Below the pieces are notes generated by a model. The model saw only the letters and a list, made by a program, of their open reading frames with translations, had not been told where the DNA came from and searched no databases. A DNA stretch of 64,000 nucleotides from NCBI RefSeq assembly GCF_900101265.1, contig NZ_FMZS01000003.1, forward strand, positions 186,001 to 250,000, in the 5' to 3' direction. Position 1 is the stretch's first letter, and each line of letters begins with the position of its first letter. This DNA comes from Massilia sp. PDC64 (GTDB lineage: Bacteria > Pseudomonadota > Gammaproteobacteria > Burkholderiales > Burkholderiaceae_D). Below, one piece after another: positions 36,396-44,640 of this stretch. Made by a program: the position numbers and the translations under genes.

Positions 36396-37646
36396 TCATG
36401 TGTAGGCGAAGTCGACGTCCGGCCTGCGCCCCGACACGATGTCCGCGATGGCCCTTCCCGACCCGCACCCCATCGTCCAGCCGAGCGTGCCGTGCCCCGT
36501 GTTCAGGTACAGGTTCGAAAAGCGCGTGCGGCCGATGTACGGGACGTTCGACGGCGTCAGCGGCCGCAGGCCCGCCCAGTACGTCGCGTTGGCGTAGTCG
36601 CAGGCGTCGGGGAACAGCGCACGCACGCGGCGCGTGATCGCCTCGCAGCGCACGGGGTTCAGGTCGCGCGTGTAGCCGTTCAGTTCGCACGTGCCGGCCA
36701 CGCGCAGGCGGTCGCCGAGGCGCGAGAACACGAGCTTGTGGCCGTCGTCCGTCAGCGAGACCGTAGGTGCCGCGGCCGGGTCGAGGATGGGGTAGGTGGC
36801 CGAGTAGCCCTTGCCCGGATAGATCAGCAGCCGGATGCCCAGCGGTGCCAGCAGGCCAACGGAAAAGCTGCCCAGCGCGACGACGACGGCGTCCGCGCGG
36901 AGCACACGGTGCCGGCCGTCCGCATCGATGATTTCGACGCCGCCGACGCGGTCGCCCTCGACCAGCAGGCGCGTGGCCGTCGTATTGCACATGAAACGGA
37001 TGCCTGCGGCTGCGCCGCGCGCGGCCAGCTGCGTCGTGAAGCGGTAGACGTCGCCCGATTCGTCGGTGGCCGTGAAATCGCCGCCGACCAGCCTGCGGCG
37101 GACGGCGGCGAGGGCCGGTTCGATCCGCACGGCTTCGTCGGCATCGACCGTCATGCGCGGGCAACCCAGGTCGCGCATCGCGGCGGCCGCGCGGCAGGCC
37201 CGCTCGAACTCGCGCTCGTCCGTGTAGAAGTGCAGGATGCCGCGCGTGAGGCTGTCGTACTCGATGCCCGTGCGGGCACGCAGCGCCTGCAGGCTGCGCC
37301 GGCTGTACTCGGCCATGGCGACGATCCGGCGCAGGTTGGCGGCCACGCGGCCAGGCGCGCACTCGCGCACGAATTGCAGGCACCAGCGCCATTGCAGCGG
37401 GTCGGCCTGCAGGCGGAACAGCAGCGGCGCATCTTCGCGTCCCAGCGCCTGCACGACCTTCAGCAGGCCGGCGGGCGTGGCCCACGGTTCGGCGTGCGAG
37501 ACGGAGATCTGGCAGCCGTTCGCGAAGCTCGTCTCCTGCGCGGGACCGCTCCGGCGCTCGATCACGGTGACGTCGTGGCCGGCTTCGCGCAGGTACCAGG
37601 CGGATGCAGTGCCGATGATGCCGGCGCCCAGGACGATCACGTTCAT
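36396..37646 (-). CDS. DadA/ThiO-like FAD-dependent amino-acid dehydrogenase or oxidase
   Basis: A 416-residue flavoenzyme of the D-amino-acid oxidase superfamily. The FAD dinucleotide motif is GAGIIGTASAWYLREAG (8-24), followed by ETSFANGCQIS and a C-terminal NLYLNTGHGTLGWTMGCGSG block, both strongly DadA-like. D-amino-acid dehydrogenases feed electrons to quinones, while the related ThiO oxidises glycine to iminoacetate for thiazole synthesis. A TPP riboswitch lies directly upstream on the same strand, so a thiamine-related job is likely. ATG 37646 overlaps the stop of a 12-codon upstream ORF (ATGA). No thiS or thiG gene follows. Confidence 0.9.
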   Translation of the reverse strand: MNVIVLGAGIIGTASAWYLREAGHDVTVIERRSGPAQETSFANGCQISVSHAEPWATPAGLLKVVQALGREDAPLLFRLQADPLQWRWCLQFVRECAPGRVAANLRRIVAMAEYSRRSLQALRARTGIEYDSLTRGILHFYTDEREFERACRAAAAMRDLGCPRMTVDADEAVRIEPALAAVRRRLVGGDFTATDESGDVYRFTTQLAARGAAAGIRFMCNTTATRLLVEGDRVGGVEIIDADGRHRVLRADAVVVALGSFSVGLLAPLGIRLLIYPGKGYSATYPILDPAAAPTVSLTDDGHKLVFSRLGDRLRVAGTCELNGYTRDLNPVRCEAITRRVRALFPDACDYANATYWAGLRPLTPSNVPYIGRTRFSNLYLNTGHGTLGWTMGCGSGRAIADIVSGRRPDVDFAYT

Positions 37647-37681
37647 GGGCGCGGGACTCCATTTACAGCGGGATGATGCAT
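37643..37681 (-). CDS. 12-codon upstream ORF between TPP riboswitch and flavoenzyme gene (putative leader peptide)
   Basis: The peptide MHHPAVNGVPRP is encoded from ATG 37681, preceded by GAGGAG (minus strand 37690-37685) at a short 3-nt spacing, and ends in TGA overlapping the flavoenzyme ATG. The GGAGCCG sequence next to this start can pair with two upstream copies of CGGCTCC (minus strand near 37717-37711 and 37737-37731). It could therefore be the expression switch of the riboswitch through translational coupling. The coding role is speculative. Confidence 0.4.
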   Translation of the reverse strand: MHHPAVNGVPRP

Positions 37682-37758
37682 CGGCTCCTCGTTGGTGTCG
37701 TAGGACGGGTGGAGCCGGCAAAGGGGAACCGGAGCCGGTGCGCGACCGGAATCCGCGT

Positions 37759-37843
37759 GCTTCCCTTCGCTGGCATTACCCAGATCAGGTTCGGAGGGTG
37801 TTTCTCACCCGCGGCCGCGGTGGCGGCTGCAGGACCCCTAGCG
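37759..37843 (-). ncRNA. TPP riboswitch (thi-box) aptamer
   Basis: On the minus strand the aptamer shows the conserved blocks in order: AGGGGTCC, GTGAGAAACACCC, GAACCTGATCTGGGTAATGC and CAGCGAAGGGAAG. These are the pyrophosphate- and pyrimidine-sensing helices of the thiamine pyrophosphate riboswitch. A TAGAAT -10-like box lies upstream at 37868-37863. The regulated gene is the DadA/ThiO-like flavoenzyme, 113 bp downstream. No terminator with a U-run is seen before the gene; masking of the ribosome site is the likelier mechanism. Confidence 0.93.
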
Positions 37844-37942
37844 TTGCCTTATGGCAGGGAAGATTCTAACACGAGGATGCAAAAGGACACCGGCCCGCGG
37901 GCGGGGCCGGAAGGCGGGACGGGCCGCGCGGCGGGCGCGCGG

Positions 37943-38071
37943 TCAGGCCGTGACGGCGATGGCGGCCGTGGCGAGCGTGACGGTGGGTTTCACCGGTTCG
38001 CGCCGGTCCTGGCAGGCCACGAGCATGAGGCAGGCCAGGAGCAGCAGGCTCCGGCGTGCGCGATGGTTCAT
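37943..38071 (-). CDS. 42-residue putative lipoprotein
   Basis: A short gene encoding MNHRARRSLLLLACLMLVAC followed by a 22-residue charged/Thr-Ala tail (QDRREPVKPTVTLATAAIAV). The n-region is basic, the h-region leucine-rich, and LVAC is a good lipobox (Cys20). AAAGGAGG lies 7 nt upstream of the ATG, a very strong ribosome site. No homology is recognised. It probably yields a tiny lipopeptide anchored in the envelope. It lies between the OmpW gene and the TPP riboswitch on the same strand. Confidence 0.72.
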   Translation of the reverse strand: MNHRARRSLLLLACLMLVACQDRREPVKPTVTLATAAIAVTA

Positions 38072-38134
38072 GATGCGCCTCCTTTGGGGGCATCGTAGCG
38101 CAACGCCGGGCCACGCGGCGCGCCCGTGAAGCGA

Positions 38135-38806
38135 TCAGAACCGGTAGCCGATGCTCGCGCGCACGACCGGATAGACCTTCAACGCATCCACGTCGTCGCG
38201 CAGGCGCAGGCGCTCCACGGCGACGTCGTTGGCGAGGGCCTTGCAGACCGTGTTCGACACCGTGCAGCCGACGCTGGCCAGCTGGACGTTCGGATTGCCC
38301 TGGTAGAAGACGCCGAGATCGATGTTCGTGGTCCAGCCTGACGAAGGGGCCAGCGCGTTGCCCCAGCCGATGCCGAGGTAGGGTGCGGCCTTGCGGTAGT
38401 CGATGCGGCCGGTCAGCAGGCCGACGTCGGCCGCCGTGTACGCGTGGCCGTTCAGCGTGAAGCCGCCGACGCCGTTCGGCTTCGCCTTCGCATTGAATTT
38501 GTTGCCGTTGTAGACGAGGCCGCCCGTCAGGTGGAAGCTGCTGCCTTCGGTCAGGTACCAGTCGAACAGCACGTCGAACGTCTGCAGCTTGCCCTTGATG
38601 TCGTAGTCGACGCCGTCGGACGTCTTGTCGAAGTTGTGGCGGAAGTAGTTGGCGCCGAAGCGGCCGTTCAAATAGGTTTCCATCGGCACGACGACGTGGA
38701 AGCCCACGCCGGTGGAGCCGAGGTCGGCCGTTGCGCCGACTTGCGCATTGGCGGCGCCCGCCGCCAGCAGGGCGGCCGCGGCCAGCACGGTGTATTTCGC
38801 GAACAT
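38135..38806 (-). CDS. OmpW-like/outer-membrane beta-barrel protein
   Basis: A 223-residue exported protein: signal peptide 1-21 (cut after ANA), then alternating amphipathic strands with aromatic residues (FGANYFRHNFDK, FDVLFDWYLTEGSSFHLTGG, RASIGYRF at the C terminus ending in Phe, an outer-membrane insertion signal). The repeat of long strands and loop spacing suggests an eight-stranded barrel similar to OmpW-type proteins. Two cysteines (SVGCTVSNTVC) may form a loop disulfide. Ligand or channel role unknown. ATG 38806 follows GAAAGG. Confidence 0.82.
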   Translation of the reverse strand: MFAKYTVLAAAALLAAGAANAQVGATADLGSTGVGFHVVVPMETYLNGRFGANYFRHNFDKTSDGVDYDIKGKLQTFDVLFDWYLTEGSSFHLTGGLVYNGNKFNAKAKPNGVGGFTLNGHAYTAADVGLLTGRIDYRKAAPYLGIGWGNALAPSSGWTTNIDLGVFYQGNPNVQLASVGCTVSNTVCKALANDVAVERLRLRDDVDALKVYPVVRASIGYRF

Positions 38807-38984
38807 CGATGACCTTTCAGTGGTTGAGGCGGCGATTGTAGCGGTGCGGTTGTTCGAGGGGAAATGTTGCGCTGCAGTTTGTTGTAATCCCGCCCGGAAC
38901 GACAATGTAAGCAGGTGTTGCAGCGAATTGTGCATATGGTTTCGTTTGATAAACTTCAGTAAAACATTACAACGAGGTCATCCT

Positions 38985-39482
38985 ATGAAAGCCCTGATCT
39001 TCGGCGTGGCACTGTGCGCCGCGTCCCTTCCGGCCCTTGCCCAGACCAATGTCTCCGTCACCGTGGGGCAGCCCGGCTTCTATGGCCGCATCGACATCGG
39101 CGACTACGTCCCGCGTCCCGTCGTGTACGCGCCGCAGCCGGTGATCATCACGCCTGCGCCGCACTACGTGGCGGAACCGGTCTACCTGCGCGTGCCGCCG
39201 GGTCACCGCAAGCACTGGGCCAAGTTCTGCGGCCGCTACGGCGCCTGCGGCCGTCCGGTCCTGTTCGTCCGCGACGAGTGGTACACGAACACCTATGTGC
39301 CGCGCTACCGCGAGCATGTCGGCTACCGCGAGGCGCCGCGCGAAGTGCGCGTCGTCGAGCGCGTGGAGTACCGCGACGATCGTGGCCACGGGGATTGGGA
39401 CCGCGGCCACGGCAATGGCCATGGTCATGGCAACGGTCACGGCAACGGCCACGGCCACGGTCACGGACGCGGCCACGACTGA
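38985..39482 (+). CDS. Exported protein with Gly/His/Asn-repeat C terminus
   Basis: A 165-residue secreted or periplasmic protein: signal peptide 1-19 (ALAQ), a Pro/Tyr/Val-rich middle (PRPVVYAPQPVIITPAPHYV), an Arg/Glu-rich segment and a tail built of HGNGHGHG-type repeats (about residues 132-165). Such tails bind divalent metals such as Ni, Zn or Cu. No family is recognised. ATG 38985 follows an AACGAGG-like ribosome site. It precedes the type II NADH dehydrogenase gene by 78 bp. Confidence 0.8.
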   Translation: MKALIFGVALCAASLPALAQTNVSVTVGQPGFYGRIDIGDYVPRPVVYAPQPVIITPAPHYVAEPVYLRVPPGHRKHWAKFCGRYGACGRPVLFVRDEWYTNTYVPRYREHVGYREAPREVRVVERVEYRDDRGHGDWDRGHGNGHGHGNGHGNGHGHGHGRGHD

Positions 39483-39560
39483 CCCGTGCCGGGCCGTTTC
39501 GCCGCACGTAGTAAACTGCCTCCATGAGCCCGGAAGCGGGCACGACCGACGGAGGCAGGC

Positions 39561-40868
39561 TTGCAAAGCGATATCGTGATCGTGGGTGGCGGGGCAGGCG
39601 GACTGGAACTGGCCTGCAAACTGGGGCGCAAACTCGGGCCGGACAAGGTGACGCTGGTCGACAGCCGGCTGTACCACGTATGGAAACCGTCGCTGCACGA
39701 GGTGGCGGCCGGTACGCTGGACATCCACCAGGAAGGCCTGTCGTACCAGATGCTGGCGCACGACCGCGGCTTTTCCTTCGTCTACGGTGCCATGACGGCA
39801 CTGGACGCGGCCGCGCGCCACATCACGATCGCTCCCGTCACCGCGCCCAGCGACGGTGAAGAGGTGCTGCCCGAACGCAGGCTCGGCTACCGCTCGCTCG
39901 TGATCGCCGTCGGCAGCACGTCGAATTATTTCGGCGTGCCCGGCGCGCGCGAACACACCATTTCCCTGAATGCCACCGAGGACGCGGAGCGGTTCCGCCT
40001 GCGCCTGTTGCGCCTGCTCGCCCAGGCCGAGCAGCAGAAGGAGGACGACGCGGCGGCGTCTTCCGGCCTCGACATCGTCATCATCGGCGGCGGCGCCACG
40101 GGCGTCGAACTGGCGGCGGAATTGCGCGAAGCGTCCGGCGTCTATGCAGCCTACGGCTTCCGTCGCCTGCAGGTCAGGCGGGACGTGCGCATCACCCTGC
40201 TGGAAGGCGCGCCGCGCATCCTGGCGCCGCTGCCGGAGCGCGTGTCCGCCGCGGCAGCCCGCCTGCTCGACCAGCGCGCCATCCGCGTCGTGACGGATTG
40301 CCGCGTCAACCGCATCGATCCGAAACAGGTCAGCGACAACAAGGGCAACGTCTATCCGGCCGACCTGTGCGTGTGGGCGGCGGGCATCCGCGCGCCGGAA
40401 TTCCTCGGCTCGCTCGGGTTGCCCGTCACGAAAGGGGGCCAGATCGACGTCGATGCGCACCTGGCCGTGAAAGGCGTCCCCGGCGTGTACGCGCTGGGCG
40501 ATTGCGCCGCCTGCACGGACGGCAACGGCAAGCCCGTGCCGCCGCGCGCCCAGGCCGCGCACCAGCAGGCCGATTATCTTTTGAAAACGTTACTGCGCCT
40601 CGACAAGGGCGAGCCGCCGCAGAAGGATCCGTACGTCTACCGCGACTACGGTTCGCTCGTGTCGATCGGCCGCGAGACGACGGTCGGCAGCCTGATGGGG
40701 TCGCTACGGGGCGCCAGCCTGTTCGTGGAAGGGTTTATGGCGCGCATCATGTACATGAGCCTGCACCTGATGCACCACCAGGCCGTGCTGGGGTCGCTGC
40801 GCACGGGCCTGATGGCGTTCGCGCGCTTCCTGATCCGCCGGACGACGCCGCTCGTCAAGCTGCATTGA
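39561..40868 (+). CDS. ndh: Type II NADH:quinone oxidoreductase (NDH-2)
   Basis: A 435-residue non-proton-pumping NADH dehydrogenase. FAD-binding motif IVGGGAGGLELACKLG is near the N terminus, the NADH-binding motif IIGGGATGVELAAELRE around residues 173-190, and YALGDCAAC near residue 312. The C-terminal amphipathic membrane segment is present (SLHLMHHQAVLG, FARFLIRR). It delivers electrons from NADH to ubiquinone at the inner membrane. TTG 39561 is the start, with GGAGG five bases upstream. The next gene is convergent. Confidence 0.92.
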   Translation: MQSDIVIVGGGAGGLELACKLGRKLGPDKVTLVDSRLYHVWKPSLHEVAAGTLDIHQEGLSYQMLAHDRGFSFVYGAMTALDAAARHITIAPVTAPSDGEEVLPERRLGYRSLVIAVGSTSNYFGVPGAREHTISLNATEDAERFRLRLLRLLAQAEQQKEDDAAASSGLDIVIIGGGATGVELAAELREASGVYAAYGFRRLQVRRDVRITLLEGAPRILAPLPERVSAAAARLLDQRAIRVVTDCRVNRIDPKQVSDNKGNVYPADLCVWAAGIRAPEFLGSLGLPVTKGGQIDVDAHLAVKGVPGVYALGDCAACTDGNGKPVPPRAQAAHQQADYLLKTLLRLDKGEPPQKDPYVYRDYGSLVSIGRETTVGSLMGSLRGASLFVEGFMARIMYMSLHLMHHQAVLGSLRTGLMAFARFLIRRTTPLVKLH

Positions 40869-40871
40869 AGC

Positions 40872-41585
40872 TCAGGCCGGCTGCTTTGGAAAGACGAGCG
40901 TGAGGGCCGCGCCCTTGCCGTCGGGGCCGGCGCCGAGGGTCAGCGTGCCGCCGAGCGTACGGGCCCGTTCGCGCAGCATGCGCAGGCCGTAGCAGCTCGC
41001 GGGGGGAGAGGTGCCGGCGCCGGGCCCGACGCCGTCGTCGCGCACGGTCAGCATCGCCTGGTCGCCGTCGTCGTCGAGAATCACGTCGACCTTCGTCGCC
41101 TGCGCGTGCTTCACGACATTGCGCAGGCCTTCCTCGGCGCAGCGCAGCAGCGCCACGCCCTGGGCGCGCGTGTAGTCCGGGTCTTCGTCGGGCATGCTCG
41201 CTTTCGCCTTGATGCCGTGCTCGCGGCTCCATTCCTGCACCAGTTCCGCGATGGCGGCCTTGGGGCCGAGGAATTCCAGCTTGTCGTTCCAGAGCGCCAA
41301 CTGCATCTTGCGGTTGGTTTCGATGATGTTGTTCAGCAGTTGCTTCATCTGCGCCGCACGGTCGCGCTGCGGCTGTTCCTGCAGGTGCTGCGACAGCAGG
41401 CCGAGATGCATCGTCAGCGCCGTCATCGACGATCCGAGGCTGTCGTGCAGCCGGCGGGCCAGCTGGCGTCGTTCTTCGTCCCAGCAGGTCGTCATATGGG
41501 CCAGGAGTTCGGCCAGCTCGGCGGCGCGCGCCGCATGCTGGTCGTCTTCTCCGGAATCCGGCGGATGAGGTTCCGAAACTTTCAT
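40872..41585 (-). CDS. Cytoplasmic HisKA_3-type sensor histidine kinase
   Basis: A 237-residue NarL-family sensor kinase. The dimerisation/phosphoacceptor helix has RRLHDSLGSSMTALTMHLG (His near residue 47), then the ATPase with ALLRCAEEGLRNVVKHAQAT (N box) and GLRMLRERARTLGG (G box). No transmembrane helix or PAS domain precedes it, so it is a soluble kinase. No LuxR-type response regulator is adjacent. The ATG at 41585 lacks a clear ribosome site; a longer N terminus is possible. Confidence 0.85.
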   Translation of the reverse strand: MKVSEPHPPDSGEDDQHAARAAELAELLAHMTTCWDEERRQLARRLHDSLGSSMTALTMHLGLLSQHLQEQPQRDRAAQMKQLLNNIIETNRKMQLALWNDKLEFLGPKAAIAELVQEWSREHGIKAKASMPDEDPDYTRAQGVALLRCAEEGLRNVVKHAQATKVDVILDDDGDQAMLTVRDDGVGPGAGTSPPASCYGLRMLRERARTLGGTLTLGAGPDGKGAALTLVFPKQPA

Positions 41586-41742
41586 GGAGGCAACCAAATT
41601 ATGTTTCTCGGGATGATACAACAGCTTGGCCCGGGACGGCGCAGGAATCGTCTTTGTGAGTTCCCGTACAGTCCGATGTTGCATATTGCGCCATTCTAGG
41701 GGCTCTGGCCGAGCGCCGATAACCCCCACTGAAGGAGTCAAC

Positions 41743-42252
41743 ATGAGCACGAGAACCCAATCCGGCGCACGGGCCGGTACCCAGTCGAACGCCATGGCCG
41801 CTGGCCAGGACGCCATCGCCCTCCTGATCGCCGACCACCGCGAAGTCTCCGAGATGTTCGAGCAGTTCGAGCAATTGGGCGACCGCGCCACGACCAGCAA
41901 GGAAAAGCTGAAGGACAAGATCTGCAAGGCATTGATCGCCCACACGACCATCGAAGAGGAAATCTTCTATCCGGCGGTGCGCGAAGCCAAGATCGAAGAG
42001 GGCGAGGACATGGTCGACGAAGCTGTCGTCGAGCACGCCTCGGCGAAAGACCTGATCAAGCAGCTGCAGGAAATGCAGCCGGACGACGAACTGTATGACG
42101 CGAAGGTGAAAGTGCTGGGCGAACAGGTCGAGCACCACGTCAAGGAAGAAGAGAAGGAAATGTTCCCGAAAGTAAAGAAGAGCGGCCTCGACCTGCTCGC
42201 GCTGGGCCAGGAAATGGCGCTGCGCAAGCAGGAGCTGATGTCGACCCTGTAA
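41743..42252 (+). CDS. Hemerythrin HHE domain protein
   Basis: A 169-residue mostly helical protein. The HHE ligand pattern is visible: DHREVSEMFEQFEQL (His30 region), HTTIEEEIFYPAVRE, EEGEDMVDEAVVEHASAKDLI and a C-terminal EHHVKEEEKEMFPKV. Such proteins bind a di-iron centre and act in oxygen, nitric oxide or iron handling. The ATG 41743 follows GAAGGAG. Its stop lies 9 bp from the convergent hybrid kinase gene's stop. Confidence 0.9.
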   Translation: MSTRTQSGARAGTQSNAMAAGQDAIALLIADHREVSEMFEQFEQLGDRATTSKEKLKDKICKALIAHTTIEEEIFYPAVREAKIEEGEDMVDEAVVEHASAKDLIKQLQEMQPDDELYDAKVKVLGEQVEHHVKEEEKEMFPKVKKSGLDLLALGQEMALRKQELMSTL

Positions 42253-42261
42253 ATCCGTCCG

Positions 42262-43920
42262 TCAGCCGGCCGCGGCCGGCTGCGCGGCGACCGGCAGCCC
42301 TTCGTCGCACGGATGCACCGCGGGGGCGGCCAACTGCTCGAGCAGGATGTTCACGTCCACGGGCTTCACGAGATGCAGGTCGAAGCCCGCTTCCAGCACG
42401 CGGCGCTGGTCTTCCTCGAGACCGTACCCCGTCAGCGCGATCAGGCGGATCGCGCGCCCCGCCGGGTCCTGGCGGAGGCGGCGGGCGACTTCGTAACCGT
42501 CGATGCCAGGCAGGCCGATGTCGACGAGGGCGACCGCCGGCTGTTCCGCGCAGGCGATCCGCACGCCTTCCAGGCCGTCGCCGGCCTGCAGCACGGGATA
42601 GCCGAACGAACCGAGCATCGTCGCCATCATCTCGCGGCCGTCGTCGTTGTCTTCGATCAGCAGCACTTTCGGCTTGCCCGCTTCTTCCGGCCGGGCGCGC
42701 GCGGGCGCATCGGCGGGCAGCGCCGGTTCGGCGCGGGGCAGGCGGATCTCGAACGTGCTGCCGCTGCTGTTGCCGGGGCTGCTGGCGCTGACCGTGCCGC
42801 CGTGCAGTTCGACGAGCCGGCGCACGAGCGACAGGCCGATGCCGAGGCCGCCCTGCGAGCGGTCGATCGAGATCGCGCCCTGCACGAACACGTCGAACAC
42901 GTGAGGCAGCAGGTCCGGCGCGATGCCGACGCCGGAATCGCTCACGCGCAGCACGACCTCCTCGCCGATGGGGACCACGGTGATCTCGATGCGGCCGCCC
43001 GACGGCGTGTACTTCAGGGCGTTGTCGATGAGGTTCGTCGCGATCTGTTCCAGCCGCGTGGCGTCGCCGTCGACCCAGGCGCCGGCGAGTTGCGCGTCGA
43101 TGTCGTAGCCGGCCGTGCGGCCCGTCGCGCGAAACGTGTCGAGGCAGCTCGAGACGAGGGTCGCGACGTCCAGGCGCTTGCGCGACAGCAGGATTTTGCC
43201 CGACATGGCGCGCGACAAATCGAGCAGATCGTCGACGATGCGCGATAAATGCTGGCTCTGGCGCTGGATGATCAGGCGGGCGCGGGCGATCGATTCGGCA
43301 CCGACGCCGGGCATGCCCAGCAGCGAACCGGCGCTGCTGATGGCGGAAAGGGGATTGCGCAGCTCGTGGCCCAGCATGGCGAGGAATTCGTCCTTCGCGC
43401 TGCTCTTGCGTTCGGCCGCACGCCGCTCTTCCATTTCGCGGACGAGGCGTTTATTGGTCGCGGTCAGTTCGGTCGTGCGCTGGGACAGTTTTTCGGCCTG
43501 GCGCTTGAGCTGTTCGTTCTTCGTCGCGAGTGCCACGAACACCTGCACCTTGGCGCGCAACACCTGCGGAATCACGGGGGTGAACAGGAAATCGGCGGCG
43601 CCGCGTTGATAGGCCTTCAGGCGGTCGATCTCGTCGGCGAGGAAGGCCGTGACGAAGATGATCGGGATGTCGGCGGAGCGGGGGCGCTGGTGGATGGCCT
43701 CGGCGGTCTCGAACCCGTCCATGCCGGGCATGTTCACGTCGAGCAGGATGACGGCGAAATCGTGGCGGAGTACCTCGCGCAGCGCGTCCTGGCCGGATCG
43801 TGCCGACAAGACCTCGTAATGGCTTTCGTCGGCCCATTGCTCCAGCAGGCTCGTCAGTGCAAGCAGGCTGGCTGCGTCGTCGTTGACGACGAGAATCTTC
43901 GGTTTTTCGGTGAGGGACAC
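42262..43920 (-). CDS. Hybrid histidine kinase with two receivers (REC-HisKA-HATPase-REC)
   Basis: A 552-residue soluble phosphorelay protein. The first receiver (1-130; Asp61 in [11 protein letters not shown]) has Thr where the conserved Lys should be (FLFTPV). HisKA follows with His185 ([11 protein letters not shown]), then the ATPase ([24 protein letters not shown]) and a second receiver (about 435-540; [15 protein letters not shown] intact). No membrane helices are visible. GTG 43920 is the likely start; upstream codons have no conserved content. The missing Lys suggests altered phosphorylation signalling in the first receiver. Confidence 0.9.
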   Translation of the reverse strand: MSLTEKPKILVVNDDAASLLALTSLLEQWADESHYEVLSARSGQDALREVLRHDFAVILLDVNMPGMDGFETAEAIHQRPRSADIPIIFVTAFLADEIDRLKAYQRGAADFLFTPVIPQVLRAKVQVFVALATKNEQLKRQAEKLSQRTTELTATNKRLVREMEERRAAERKSSAKDEFLAMLGHELRNPLSAISSAGSLLGMPGVGAESIARARLIIQRQSQHLSRIVDDLLDLSRAMSGKILLSRKRLDVATLVSSCLDTFRATGRTAGYDIDAQLAGAWVDGDATRLEQIATNLIDNALKYTPSGGRIEITVVPIGEEVVLRVSDSGVGIAPDLLPHVFDVFVQGAISIDRSQGGLGIGLSLVRRLVELHGGTVSASSPGNSSGSTFEIRLPRAEPALPADAPARARPEEAGKPKVLLIEDNDDGREMMATMLGSFGYPVLQAGDGLEGVRIACAEQPAVALVDIGLPGIDGYEVARRLRQDPAGRAIRLIALTGYGLEEDQRRVLEAGFDLHLVKPVDVNILLEQLAAPAVHPCDEGLPVAAQPAAAG

Positions 43921-44121
43921 GGCGTTCGAACAGGCTCGGAAACTGTATTCACAAGCTCGGCAGAATAGCAGAGCATGCCGCTTTGCAAAACACATTGATA
44001 AAAACTGTTGCAATTCGTCATGTTAGCACGAGCCCGTCCATACCCGAAAATCAATCGTGCGCGGCAACCGGCGGGTCATCGTTCGGTGCCGCACATACCG
44101 TGTCAAGGCCGTATGCGATAG

Positions 44122-44604
<483 letters not shown>

Positions 44605-44609
44605 GTTTG

Positions 44610-44635
44610 CGGGCGTGCGCAGGCGCGCACGCCCG
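44610..44635. terminator. Strong hairpin between convergent genes, candidate terminator without U-run
   Basis: The arms CGGGCGTGCGC and GCGCACGCCCG pair perfectly (11 bp) around the loop AGGC. It lies between the stops of the hypothetical gene and the TonB receptor, so it could slow transcription from either side. Neither side has a U-tract, so termination may need Rho. Confidence 0.45.
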
Positions 44636-44640
44636 TGCCG

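Noticed and set aside
42263..42282. Perfect 20-bp palindrome between hemerythrin and hybrid kinase as an operator
   Set aside because: It lies over the end of the kinase coding sequence at the convergent junction and is more likely a transcript-end hairpin or coding coincidence in Ala/Gly codons.
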